Source of the DNA: Microbacterium kunmingense
GTDB taxonomy: Bacteria > Actinomycetota > Actinomycetes > Actinomycetales > Microbacteriaceae
DNA length: 64,000 bases
NCBI RefSeq assembly: GCF_023155745.1
Contig: NZ_JAKNUS010000002.1
Location: 124,001 to 188,000, forward strand
Reading direction: 5' to 3'
Part shown: in pieces, positions 49,319 through 58,302 of the stretch
How positions within the stretch are numbered: the first letter of the stretch is position 1
Layout: every line of letters starts with the position of its first letter
Notes under the pieces: generated by a model
Seen by the model: only the letters and a program-made list of their open reading frames with translations
Databases searched by the model: none
Told to the model about the DNA's origin: nothing
Program-made: the position numbers and the translations under genes

Positions 49319-49482
49319 GCTTTCGCCGCACCGGGTGTCCGTCCCCCACCGTGCGACACGCCTGGTCCTGTTCCGCTTACGCGTCCCGCGCCGTCGTTCC
49401 AGGGCAACATGGAAAGCGCGGACGTCTGGGGCGTCCGCGGCCGCCGCGCCCGCGGGGGTGCCGGAGCAGCGAGGGTGCCGTG

Positions 49483-49543
49483 TAGACACCCTCACAGCCT
49501 CCCTGTATCATCGACCAACCGATATCGCTAGGAAAACTAGCGA
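49483..49543 (+). promoter_or_regulatory. Carotenoid operon promoter and operator-like inverted repeat
   Basis: TAGACA (49483-49488), 17 bases, TATCAT (49506-49511) is a good housekeeping-type promoter. TCGCTAG-gaaaa-CTAGCGA (49525-49543), two 7-base arms around a 5-base spacer, lies just after the expected start point and 7 bases before the AGGAGG of idi. A repressor bound here would block transcription; MarR-type CrtR regulates crt genes this way in Corynebacterium. No regulator gene is adjacent here. Confidence 0.6.
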
Positions 49544-49560
49544 ACTGCTCAGGAGGTGCC

Positions 49561-50112
49561 ATGACGGAGATCGACCACGTCGTCCTTCTCGACGAGGCCG
49601 GCCGCGCCATCGGCACCGCCCCGAAGTCGAGTGTGCACGGCAGTGACACCGCACTTCACCTGGCCTTCTCCTGCCACGTCGTCAATGACGCCGGCGAGGT
49701 GCTCGTCACCCGTCGCGCCCTGACGAAGAAGACCTGGCCGGGCGTCTGGACCAACTCCTTCTGCGGCCACCCCCGGCCTGCCGAGCCGGTGCTGTCCGCC
49801 GTCCGGCGCCACGCTGAATCGGAGCTCGGGCTCGTCCTGAGCGACATCCAGCTCGCACTGCCCCTGTTCCGCTATCGCGCCACCGATGCCAGCGGCGTGG
49901 TGGAGTACGAGGTCTGCCCGGTCTACACCGCGCGCGCCGAACGCGAACCCGTGCTCAACCCCGCCGAGGTGATGGATGCCCGCTGGGTCGACCCCGCAGA
50001 TCTCGCGTCGTCCCTCGTGAGCACACCGTGGGCCTTCAGCCCCTGGCTCGTGCTCCAGGCGCAGCAGCTTCACCTTTTCGACGCCGCAGAACCTCGACGA
50101 CGAGCCTCATGA
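49561..50112 (+). CDS. idi: Isopentenyl-diphosphate delta-isomerase
   Basis: 183 residues, type I (Nudix fold). Interconverts IPP and DMAPP. Catalytic Cys in 'VWTNSFCGHPRPAE' and Glu in 'EYEVCPVYTA', with Nudix-like 'AVRRHAESELGLVL'. AGGAGG 5 bases before the ATG. First gene of the carotenoid operon; its stop overlaps the idsA start (ATGA). Confidence 0.96.
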   Translation: MTEIDHVVLLDEAGRAIGTAPKSSVHGSDTALHLAFSCHVVNDAGEVLVTRRALTKKTWPGVWTNSFCGHPRPAEPVLSAVRRHAESELGLVLSDIQLALPLFRYRATDASGVVEYEVCPVYTARAEREPVLNPAEVMDARWVDPADLASSLVSTPWAFSPWLVLQAQQLHLFDAAEPRRRAS

Positions 50113-51164
50113 TCCCCGCCGCCACCAGTGCCGAGATCGACCTCGCCATCGACTCGGCGGTGCAGCGCATCAGCGACCGCGCCGCGCGCCTGGGTGACGG
50201 TTTCTGCGTCCTCGGCGAAGCCATCGCCCGGGCGGCCTCGGGCGGGAAGCGGCTGCGCCCCACGCTCGTCGTGGCGTCCTTCCACGCCTTCGACGGTGAC
50301 GACGCCCAGTTGCCGACCGTCTACCGCGTCGCCGCGGCGTTCGAGCTGCTGCACACCGCATTCGTCGTCCACGACGATGTGATCGACCACGACCTCATCC
50401 GCCGCGGCATCCCCAACGTCGGCGGGGAGTTCCGACTGCGCGCGCTCACCGCGGGCGCGAGCCCCGGTGGAGCGGCGACCCTCGGAGATGCGGCGGGAAT
50501 CCTCGCCGGCGACCTTCTGCTCCACGAAGCCGGGCGACTCATCGCCACCTCCGATGCGACCTCGCAGGCGCGCGAGGCGCTGTTCGGCCTCCTCGACGAC
50601 GCCGTCTTCGTCTCGGCAGCCGGGGAGCTCGCCGACGTCGAGAACGCGGTGGTCCCCGATCTCGCCGAGGACGCGGCGCTGATCGCCGCTGCGCGCGACA
50701 AGACCGCTGTCTACTCCTTCAGCGCCCCCCTGCAGGCCGGGGCTGTTCTCGCGGGAGCCGACGAGGCCTCGATCGCCGCTCTGGGCGATGCCGGTGCACG
50801 TATCGGCTTGGCGTTCCAGCTCGTCGACGACCTGATCGGCGCGTTCGGGACCGCCGATCAGGCGGGGAAGGAGGAGGGCGGCGACCTTCGGGAGGCGAAG
50901 CGCACCCCGCTCATCGCCTTCGCCCGACAGACCGCCGCATGGTCTCGGGTCAACGACGCCCTCGCCGTGGCCCACACCGGACCGATCGCCATCCGCGAGG
51001 CCCAGGAGGCCCTGGAGGCCAGCGGAGCGCGTACCCGGCTGCGCGAGCTGATCGACGACACGCTCGCCGGTGCGGGAAAGCACTCCGCCGCCCGAGAGCT
51101 CCCCGTCGCTGCGAGAATGCTGTTGCAGGACCTCTGCGTCCGCATTCAGGAGAGGATTCCGTGA
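50109..51164 (+). CDS. idsA: Geranylgeranyl (polyprenyl) diphosphate synthase
   Basis: 351 residues from ATG 50109. Builds the C20 chain for phytoene. First Asp-rich motif 'VVHDDVIDHDLIRRG', second 'LVDDLIGAFGT', and 'ASGGKRLRPTL' for IPP binding. Second Asp motif is short (DDLIG), as in the CrtE/IdsA group of actinobacteria. Overlaps both neighbours by 4 bases. Confidence 0.93.
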   Translation: MIPAATSAEIDLAIDSAVQRISDRAARLGDGFCVLGEAIARAASGGKRLRPTLVVASFHAFDGDDAQLPTVYRVAAAFELLHTAFVVHDDVIDHDLIRRGIPNVGGEFRLRALTAGASPGGAATLGDAAGILAGDLLLHEAGRLIATSDATSQAREALFGLLDDAVFVSAAGELADVENAVVPDLAEDAALIAAARDKTAVYSFSAPLQAGAVLAGADEASIAALGDAGARIGLAFQLVDDLIGAFGTADQAGKEEGGDLREAKRTPLIAFARQTAAWSRVNDALAVAHTGPIAIREAQEALEASGARTRLRELIDDTLAGAGKHSAARELPVAARMLLQDLCVRIQERIP

Positions 51165-52042
51165 CCGCATCCGGCGATCGTCCCACCGGGCTCGCACAGT
51201 ACGACCGCACGGCTGAGGACGCGTCCGCTGCCGTCATCGCCGCGTATTCCACCTCCTTCGGCCTTGCGACCCGGCTCCTGGGCCCCCGACCGCGCCCGCA
51301 CGTGCGCAACGTCTACGCGCTGGTGCGCGTGGCCGACGAGATCGTCGACGGCCCCGCCCACGAGGCAGGTCTGGATCCCGAGGCGGAGCGCGCTGTGCTG
51401 GACGATCTCGAAGCGGAGACGATGGCCGCGATCGACCGCGGCTTCAGCTCGAACCTCGTCGTCCATGCCTTCGCCCGCACCGCGCGGGAATGCCTCATCG
51501 GCGCCGACCTCATCGCTCCCTTCTTCCAGTCGATGCGCACCGACCTCACCGTCGCCAATCACGACGACGCGTCGCACGACTCCTACGTCTACGGCTCGGC
51601 GGAGGTGGTGGGTCTGATGTGCCTCCACGTGTTCGTCAACGCCGACAACCCCCGACCCGCCCTTCCCGACCCGTCGCTCGTCGAAGGGGCCAGGCGTCTG
51701 GGTGCGGCGTTCCAGGACGTCAACTTCCTTCGCGACCTCTTCCACGACGAAGGCGCGCTGGGTCGCGATTACCTCGGCGTCACCACCGGCCGGCGCAGCC
51801 GCACCGACGTCCTCGACCGGATCGACGCCGACCTCGCGGCCGCCGCCGCGACCATCCCGTCCCTTCCCGCCGACTGCCGGCGCGCCGTAACGGTCGCACA
51901 CGACCTGTTCGCCGAGCTCTCCCGGCGACTCCGCCGCGAGGGTGACGACAGCCGCACCCGGGTCCGCGTACCCGACACCGTGAAAGCCGCCCTCGCCGCG
52001 CGCGCGATGCTGGGGCTGCACCCGAGAGGAGCTCGTGCATGA
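51161..52042 (+). CDS. crtB: Phytoene synthase
   Basis: 293 residues from GTG 51161. Joins two GGPP into phytoene. Asp-rich sites 'VADEIVDGPAHEAGLD' and 'FQDVNFLRDLFHDEGALGRDYLG' bind the diphosphate-Mg. 'YALVRVADE' and 'YSTSFGLATRLL' are typical of squalene/phytoene synthases. Start and stop both overlap neighbours. Confidence 0.95.
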   Translation: MTASGDRPTGLAQYDRTAEDASAAVIAAYSTSFGLATRLLGPRPRPHVRNVYALVRVADEIVDGPAHEAGLDPEAERAVLDDLEAETMAAIDRGFSSNLVVHAFARTARECLIGADLIAPFFQSMRTDLTVANHDDASHDSYVYGSAEVVGLMCLHVFVNADNPRPALPDPSLVEGARRLGAAFQDVNFLRDLFHDEGALGRDYLGVTTGRRSRTDVLDRIDADLAAAAATIPSLPADCRRAVTVAHDLFAELSRRLRREGDDSRTRVRVPDTVKAALAARAMLGLHPRGARA

Positions 52043-53613
52043 CCGCCGAACGAACCGTGGTGATCGGCGGCGGCATCGCCGGACTCGCCACCGCGGCACT
52101 GCTCGCCGTCGAGGGACACGAGGTCACCGTCCTGGAGGCCCGGGGCGACGTCGGGGGCCGAGCCGGATCGTGGGAGAGCGACGGCTTCCGCTTCGACACC
52201 GGCCCGAGCTGGTACCTCATGCCCGAGGTGTTCGACCACTTCTTCCGGCTCGTGGGAACCACCGCCGACGCAGAGCTCGACCTGATCAAACTCGACCCCG
52301 CATATCGCGTCTACCGCGAGCCGGCGTCCTCCGGCGCCGCCGGCGAGTCGGTCGATGTCCGCTCCGGGCGTGCGGAGGCGACGGCCCTGTTCGAATCCCT
52401 CGAGCCGGGCGCAGGGGAAAAGCTCGCCACCTATCTCGATTCGGCCGGCAACGCCTACGACCTCGCGGTCTCGCGATTCCTGTACGACACGTACGAGACC
52501 ACGGCGGGCTTGCGCGATCCGGCACTGCTGAAGCGTCTGCCTCAGCTGCTGCCGCTGCTGACAACGACCCTCGCCCGATTCGTCGACCAGCGGTTCCGCG
52601 AGCCGATGCTGCGGCAGATCCTGGAGTACCCCGCGGTGTTCCTCGGCGGCTCACCCTACGGCGTGCCGAGTCTCTACCACCTCATGAGCCACCTCGATCT
52701 CGACGACCGCGTCCTCTACCCCCGGGGTGGGTTCACCGAGGTCATCCGCGCTGTCGAGCGGGTCGCCCGGCGTCACGGTGTGACGATCCGCACCGACGCC
52801 GAGGTCTCGGCCATCGTCACCGCGGACGATGCCGGCCCGGTCCGGGCGACCGGCGTGCGCCTGCAGGACGGCGAAGTGATCCACGCCGACCTGGTGGTGT
52901 CGGCTGCGGATCTGCACCACACCGAGACCGCACTGCTCCCCCGGGAGCTGCAGACCTACCCCGAGGAGTGGTGGACCCGCAAGCAGCCGAGTCCCGGTGC
53001 GCTCCTCCTCCTTCTCGGCGTCGAGGGCGAACTCCCCGAGCTCGCCCACCACACGCTGATGTTCGTCGACCGGTGGAAGGCGAACTTCGAGGCCATCTTC
53101 GGCACCGACGCCCACATCCCCGATCCCGCGTCCATCTACATCTGCCGACCGAGCGCCACCGATGAGACCGTGGCTCCCGCCGGTCACGAGAATCTGTTCG
53201 TGCTCGTTCCCATTCCCGCCGACCCCTCCCTCGGACGTGGCGGGATCGAAGGCGACGGCGACCCGCGCATCGAGGCGGCCGCCGATCAGGTCATCGCGCA
53301 GATCTCCGAGTGGGCGGGGATCCCCGATCTCGCCGACCGTATCGTCGTGCGTCGCACGATCACCCCCGGCGACTTCCTCCACGATCTCCACGCCTGGCGC
53401 GGGAACTCGCTCGGGCTCGCGCACACCCTCAACCAGAGCGCGGTCTTCCGGCCGCGCAACGCATCCAAGAAGGTGCGCGGACTGGTCTACGCGGGGGCAT
53501 CCACGCTTCCGGGTATCGGTCTGCCGATGTGCCTCATCTCGGCCGAGCTGGTGCTCAAGCGGCTGCGCGGCGATCGCAGCCCGGGGCCGCTCCCCGAGCC
53601 TGCGAGGGTGTGA
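52039..53613 (+). CDS. crtI: Phytoene desaturase
   Basis: 524 residues, FAD-dependent. N-terminal 'VVIGGGIAGLATAALLAVEGHEVTVLEARGDVGGRAGSW' is the FAD fold; 'LVYAGASTLPGIGLPMCLISAELVLKRL' is the carotenoid-desaturase C-terminal signature. Converts phytoene to lycopene in four steps. ATG overlaps the crtB stop. Confidence 0.97.
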   Translation: MTAERTVVIGGGIAGLATAALLAVEGHEVTVLEARGDVGGRAGSWESDGFRFDTGPSWYLMPEVFDHFFRLVGTTADAELDLIKLDPAYRVYREPASSGAAGESVDVRSGRAEATALFESLEPGAGEKLATYLDSAGNAYDLAVSRFLYDTYETTAGLRDPALLKRLPQLLPLLTTTLARFVDQRFREPMLRQILEYPAVFLGGSPYGVPSLYHLMSHLDLDDRVLYPRGGFTEVIRAVERVARRHGVTIRTDAEVSAIVTADDAGPVRATGVRLQDGEVIHADLVVSAADLHHTETALLPRELQTYPEEWWTRKQPSPGALLLLLGVEGELPELAHHTLMFVDRWKANFEAIFGTDAHIPDPASIYICRPSATDETVAPAGHENLFVLVPIPADPSLGRGGIEGDGDPRIEAAADQVIAQISEWAGIPDLADRIVVRRTITPGDFLHDLHAWRGNSLGLAHTLNQSAVFRPRNASKKVRGLVYAGASTLPGIGLPMCLISAELVLKRLRGDRSPGPLPEPARV

Positions 53614-53614
53614 G

Positions 53615-53968
53615 GTGCCCGGGCTCTACCTCCTGGCGATCGTTTTCTCCGGCGCGGGAATGGCCGTGATCGACGCGCGCTATCGTCTCGCCCTGTGGCG
53701 CACTCCCCTGGCCACCATCGTCTCGGTCGCCGTGGGCGTGATCTTCTTCCTCGCCTGGGACGTCGTCGGCATCATCACGGGGGTGTTCTTCCAGGGGGAC
53801 AGTCCGCTGTTCATCGGGATCTCGGTCGCGCCCGAGCTGCCGCTGGAGGAGGTCTTCTTCCTCACCTTCCTCTGCTATCTTGCGGTGCTCTTCTACAGCG
53901 CGGCGCTGCGCCTGGGAGAGCACCGGGCCAGGCGTCGCCGCACACGGGAAGACGAGGCACGATCGTGA
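53615..53968 (+). CDS. crtYe: Lycopene epsilon-cyclase subunit (CrtYe-type)
   Basis: 117 residues from GTG 53615. Three membrane helices with 'GDSPLFIGISVAPELPLEEVFFLTFLCYLAVLF', the conserved P-(L)EE-x2-F motif of heterodimeric CrtYc/CrtYe cyclases. The partner CrtYf follows directly. In C50 pathways these add the end rings during or after elongation. Confidence 0.92.
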   Translation: MPGLYLLAIVFSGAGMAVIDARYRLALWRTPLATIVSVAVGVIFFLAWDVVGIITGVFFQGDSPLFIGISVAPELPLEEVFFLTFLCYLAVLFYSAALRLGEHRARRRRTREDEARS

Positions 53969-54285
53969 CCTACGTGCTGATCAACATCCCGTTCCTCCTC
54001 GTCGCCGCCGCAGTGACGCTGGCCACCGTGCGACTGCCGCGATTCCGCGAGAGGATGGTCGCATCCCTCGCCGGTGCGGTGGTGCTCGTCATCCTCACCG
54101 CGATCTTCGACAACGTCATCATCGGAACAGGACTCGTGGCCTACGACGAAGAACATCGCAGCGGCATTCTCATCGGGCTGGCCCCCATCGAGGACTTCGC
54201 GTACGCGGTGGCCGCCGCCTTCCTGGTCCCCGCCGTCCACACCCTGGTGACGAGCGGTCGCCACCGCCGGGAGCAGACCTCATGA
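53965..54285 (+). CDS. crtYf: Lycopene cyclase subunit (CrtYf-type)
   Basis: 106 residues from GTG 53965, overlapping crtYe. Membrane helices with 'FDNVIIGTGLVAYDEEHRSGILIGLAPIEDFAYAVAAAFLVPAV'; the 'PIEDFAY' box is the family marker. With CrtYe forms the heterodimer that cyclises the C50 chain (decaprenoxanthin-type) or C40 ends. Confidence 0.92.
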   Translation: MTYVLINIPFLLVAAAVTLATVRLPRFRERMVASLAGAVVLVILTAIFDNVIIGTGLVAYDEEHRSGILIGLAPIEDFAYAVAAAFLVPAVHTLVTSGRHRREQTS

Positions 54286-55178
54286 CCACCCCGACTCCGC
54301 TGCGCACGGGTCGCGTGATCCGACAGCTCTTCGTCTCCTCCCGTCCGGTCAGCTGGATCAACACGGCCTATCCGTTCGCCGCGGCGTATCTGCTGGCCAC
54401 GCGTCAGGTCGATCTCACCCTCATCCTGGGTGCTCTGTTCTTCCTCATCCCCTACAACGTCGCGATGTACGGCATCAACGACGTCTTCGACTACGAATCC
54501 GACCTGCGCAACCCCCGGAAGGGCGGCGCGCACGGCGCGGTGCTCGATCAACGGCTCCACGCCCTCACCCTGTGGGTGTCGGGGTTGCTGTGCCTGCCGT
54601 TCGTGGCCTACCTGGTGTGGGTCGGCTCACCGGCCTCCTGGCTGGTGCTGGCGGCGAGCCTGTTCTTCGTGGTGTTCTACAGCGCCCCGCCGCTGCGGTT
54701 GAAGGAGCGGCCGTTCGCCGACTCGCTCACCAGCAGCATCCACTTCTTCTCCCCCGCCGTGTACGCGCTCGTCCTGGCCGGGGTCGCCTGGACCTGGCAG
54801 CTCGTCGCCGTCATCGTCGCCTTCGCCCTCTGGGGGATCGCCTCCCACGCCTTCGGCGCCGTCCAGGACGTCCTCGCCGACCGAGCGGCGGGCATCAGCT
54901 CCATCGCGACGGCACGCGGTGCGCGGTGGACCGTCCGGTTCGCCCTCGCCTGCTACTTCGCCGCGGGCCTGGTGATCCTCGCGACAGCGTGGCCGGGTCC
55001 GTTGGCGGTGATCGCCGTGCTGCCCTACATCGCGATCGTGTGGCCGTACCGTTCGGTCACTGATGAGACCGCGGAAAAGGCGACGATCGGCTGGCGCCGT
55101 TTCCTGTGGATCAACCAGATCGCGGGCTTCATCGTCACGGTGCTGCTGATCTCCTACGGACTCCTCGCTGCCGCCTGA
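54282..55178 (+). CDS. crtEb: Lycopene elongase (UbiA-type prenyltransferase)
   Basis: 298 residues, about eight helices. Asp-rich motifs 'NDVFDYESDLRNPRKGG' and 'QDVLADRAAGISSIAT' bind the prenyl diphosphate. Adds two C5 units to lycopene, making C50 flavuxanthin, which CrtYe/Yf cyclise to decaprenoxanthin. Its presence fixes the pathway as C50. Last gene of a seven-gene operon, each joined to the next by 4-base overlaps or a 1-base gap. Confidence 0.93.
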   Translation: MTTPTPLRTGRVIRQLFVSSRPVSWINTAYPFAAAYLLATRQVDLTLILGALFFLIPYNVAMYGINDVFDYESDLRNPRKGGAHGAVLDQRLHALTLWVSGLLCLPFVAYLVWVGSPASWLVLAASLFFVVFYSAPPLRLKERPFADSLTSSIHFFSPAVYALVLAGVAWTWQLVAVIVAFALWGIASHAFGAVQDVLADRAAGISSIATARGARWTVRFALACYFAAGLVILATAWPGPLAVIAVLPYIAIVWPYRSVTDETAEKATIGWRRFLWINQIAGFIVTVLLISYGLLAAA

Positions 55179-55220
55179 CCAGCGCATGGTAGAGCCGCCC
55201 GCAACGGGCGACACATGACG

Positions 55221-55268
55221 GATGCCCCGGACCGGCGCCCCTCGGAAGGGACGCGGTGCCGGGGCATT
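55221..55268. terminator. Terminator between crtEb and UPF0182
   Basis: ATGCCCCGG (55222-55230) pairs with CCGGGGCAT (55259-55267), with further pairing inside (GGCGcCCC.. GGG..GCG). It lies between convergent genes and can serve both strands. No long T-run. Confidence 0.75.
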
Positions 55269-55295
55269 CGCGTGTGGTGCGTCGCCAGTGGCGCG

Positions 55296-58223
55296 CTACT
55301 GCTGGTCGCCGAGCTCGATGAGCCGCTCCACCGCTGCCGTCAGCCGCGCATCGGCTTCGCCGTACGCCGCCCAGTCCGCCGCCTGGAGAGCCGCCTGACG
55401 ATCCATCATCGCGTCCTGCGCCTCCTGCAGCGCCGCCTGGTATTCATCGGCGGGCGGAACGGTGGGCGCGGGCGTCTCGCCGGCATCTCCAGTCTCGGAC
55501 GGCGTGGGCGTCGGAGTCGGGCTCGGCGCAGGGTTCGCGTCCGGCGGCACGTCCGTGTCACCGGCCGTGGCCCCCGAGTCACCGCCGAACAGGGTGTCCA
55601 GCGCTTCGTTGAGGGTGTTCTCGAACGCGATCCGGTCACCGAAGGCGACGAGCACGCGCTGCAGTGTCGGCAGCTGCGTGCCACCGGAGGACTGCACGAA
55701 CACCGGCTGGACGTAGAGCAGACCGCCGCCGACGGGGAGCGTCAGGAGGTTGCCGTTGAGCACGTCGGACTGTCCCTGCGAGAGGATGTTGATCTGCGCC
55801 GAGACGGTGGGGTCGGCGTCGAAGGTGTTCTGCACCTGGCCGGGGCCGGGCACGGGGGTCTCCGCGTCGATCTCCAGCATCCGAAGCTTGCCGTAGTCCT
55901 CGCTCTTCACGCCCGCCTCGGATCCGGCATTGGAGTCGACCGCGAGATACCCCATCAGGACATTCCGGCTCGCCCCGCCCTCGGACGAGGGGATGAAGGT
56001 CGTGAACATCGAGTAGCTCGGCGCCGCCTGGCCCGGCATCTGGATCGTGGAGTAGTACGGCGGCTGGAAGCTGCCGGGATCCTGGGGGTCCTCCGGGGTC
56101 GCCCAGGCGTTGTCGCGCTGGTAGAAGGCCCGCGCGTCGTCCACGTGGTAGACACCGAGCATGGCGCGCTGGATCTTGAACAGATCGGTCGGGTAGCGCA
56201 CGTGGCTCATCAGGTCTGCGGACATCTCGCTGATCGGCTGCACGGTGGAGGGGTAGACCTTCTGCCAGGCCTGCAGGATCGGGTCCTCGTCGTCCCACGC
56301 ATAGAGCGTGACGGAACCGTCGTACGCGTCGACGGTGGCCTTGACGGAGTTGCGCACGTAGTTGATGTCGTCGATGGCGAATCGCGGCTGGACGTTGTTG
56401 GCATCGGCGATCGCCTGCTGCAGGCTCACCGTCGTGGAGTAGGGGTAGTTCGCACTCAGGGTGTACCCGTCGACGATCCACACGATCCGGCCGTCCACGA
56501 CGCTCGGGTAGGGGTCGCTGTCGAGCGTGAGGTACGGCGCGACCTTCTCCACCCGGGTGAGCGGATCGCGGTCGTAGAGGATCTGCGATTCCTCGTTGAC
56601 GAAGTCGGAGAAGAGGATCTGCTCCGACTGGAACTTCAGTGCGTAGATGAGGCGGTTGAAGACGTTGCCGACGCTCGGCCCACCGTCGCCGGTGAAGGTG
56701 TACCGGGTCTCGCTCTCGCCGTCCCCACCGGACGGGTAGTCGAGCTCGAACGGCTCCGTTCCCTCCGGAGCGCCGACGATCGAGTAGGGCGGGGAGTTCT
56801 CGCCGAAGTAGATCCTCGGCTGATACTCCTCTTCCTCGGTGAGGACACCGGAGACCGGGATCCCACGCTCGATGAATTCGGGGAAGCCCTCGACGGTCCG
56901 CGCGTTACCGCGCGCTGCGACCATGCCGTAGCCGTGGGTGTACACCACCGTGGTGTTCTGCCAGGTCGAAGCCTGGCCGAGACGGTCCACGTCCAACTCG
57001 CGTACCGAGACGATGGTGTCCTGGGACTGCCCGTCGATCTCGTACCGGTCCACGTCCAGCGTCTCGGGGAACTGATAGAACGCGCGGTACTGCTCCTGCT
57101 GCCGTACGGTCGGACTGATGATGGCGGGGTCCATGATGCGGATGGATGCGGTCGTCTCCGCATCCTCGCGCAGCTGACCGGGCTCGACGTCGGTGACGGC
57201 GGAGAAGTCGGTCTTCTCCAGCCCGTCGATGCCGTAGGCCATCTTCGTCATGTCGATGTTGCGCTGGTAGTACTCGCTCTCGAGTGTGAGCTGGTTCGGC
57301 CGAACCTGGAAGGTGTTGAGCACCCACGGGTACCCGACGCCGACCACGATGGCGGAGATCACCAGGAGCGCCGTGGCGATGAGGGGGTAGCGCCAGCGTC
57401 CGATGACGGCTGTGACGAAGAAGAGGATGGCGACGATCGCCGCGACGATGGCGAGGATCGTCTGACCGGGGATGATCGCGTTGACACCGGTGTACCCGGG
57501 GCCGGTGATGCGGTCGTACGGTTCGACGAGCGTCCGGTAGCGGTCCAGCCACAGGCTTCCCGCCTGAACCAGGATGTACAGTCCCGCGATGACCGCGAGC
57601 TGGATGCGCGCGGCCTTGGAGATGCGCAGCTCCCGCTGCCCGACCCGGACCGAGCCGTAGAGGTAGGACACCAGTCCCGAGACGAGCAGGCACACCAGGA
57701 GGACCGCGGAGGCGAAGCCGAGGACCGAGCCGTAGAACGGCATGGCGAACATGTAGAACCCGGTGTCCAGGCCGAACTCGGGGTCGGTCACCGTGGTCTG
57801 CACGCCGTTGAACCACAGCCAGGTCGTCTCCCACTGGGTCGAGGCGGCGAACCCGGCGAAGAAGCCGAAGAACACCGGGATCCCCCACATCGCCAGACGG
57901 CGCAGCGGCTCGACGACCTCCTGGTAGCGGTCGAGCTGGGAGCTCAGGCGCGCATACACCGGCCGGAGCCGATAGGCGAGCTGGATCGCGAGCCAGACCG
58001 GGATGCCCATCGCGAAGAAGCCGACGGCGAACATCACCACGCGCGCGACCCACTGGGTCACGAGCACCGAGGTGAATTCGAGCTGCTCGTACCAGAGCCA
58101 GTCGGCGTAGAGGTTGGCGAAGATGAAGAAGGCCGCCACGAGTGCCGCGATCACGGCAAGGGTGATGGCGATCGCCCGTCGGGATCGGGAGGGTGCGGCC
58201 TGCGGCGCGGGGGTCGTGGTCAC
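55296..58223 (-). CDS. UPF0182 family (COG1615) membrane protein
   Basis: 975 residues. Seven N-terminal membrane helices (to about residue 330), then a large extracytoplasmic part with 'YYQRNIDMTKMAYGIDGLEKTDFSAV' and 'VFVQSSGGTQLPTLQRVLVAFGDRIAFENTLNEALDTLFG', all typical of UPF0182. The last ~85 residues are Pro/Thr/Ala-rich. Found across actinobacteria; function not settled. Confidence 0.95.
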   Translation of the reverse strand: MTTTPAPQAAPSRSRRAIAITLAVIAALVAAFFIFANLYADWLWYEQLEFTSVLVTQWVARVVMFAVGFFAMGIPVWLAIQLAYRLRPVYARLSSQLDRYQEVVEPLRRLAMWGIPVFFGFFAGFAASTQWETTWLWFNGVQTTVTDPEFGLDTGFYMFAMPFYGSVLGFASAVLLVCLLVSGLVSYLYGSVRVGQRELRISKAARIQLAVIAGLYILVQAGSLWLDRYRTLVEPYDRITGPGYTGVNAIIPGQTILAIVAAIVAILFFVTAVIGRWRYPLIATALLVISAIVVGVGYPWVLNTFQVRPNQLTLESEYYQRNIDMTKMAYGIDGLEKTDFSAVTDVEPGQLREDAETTASIRIMDPAIISPTVRQQEQYRAFYQFPETLDVDRYEIDGQSQDTIVSVRELDVDRLGQASTWQNTTVVYTHGYGMVAARGNARTVEGFPEFIERGIPVSGVLTEEEEYQPRIYFGENSPPYSIVGAPEGTEPFELDYPSGGDGESETRYTFTGDGGPSVGNVFNRLIYALKFQSEQILFSDFVNEESQILYDRDPLTRVEKVAPYLTLDSDPYPSVVDGRIVWIVDGYTLSANYPYSTTVSLQQAIADANNVQPRFAIDDINYVRNSVKATVDAYDGSVTLYAWDDEDPILQAWQKVYPSTVQPISEMSADLMSHVRYPTDLFKIQRAMLGVYHVDDARAFYQRDNAWATPEDPQDPGSFQPPYYSTIQMPGQAAPSYSMFTTFIPSSEGGASRNVLMGYLAVDSNAGSEAGVKSEDYGKLRMLEIDAETPVPGPGQVQNTFDADPTVSAQINILSQGQSDVLNGNLLTLPVGGGLLYVQPVFVQSSGGTQLPTLQRVLVAFGDRIAFENTLNEALDTLFGGDSGATAGDTDVPPDANPAPSPTPTPTPSETGDAGETPAPTVPPADEYQAALQEAQDAMMDRQAALQAADWAAYGEADARLTAAVERLIELGDQQ

Positions 58224-58302
58224 GGTCTCAATCCTAAGAGGGCGTTTCCCGGCGCACGCGCGGGCCGGGTGTGGTCAGGGCGAACGCTCAGCCCGCTGTC
58301 GG

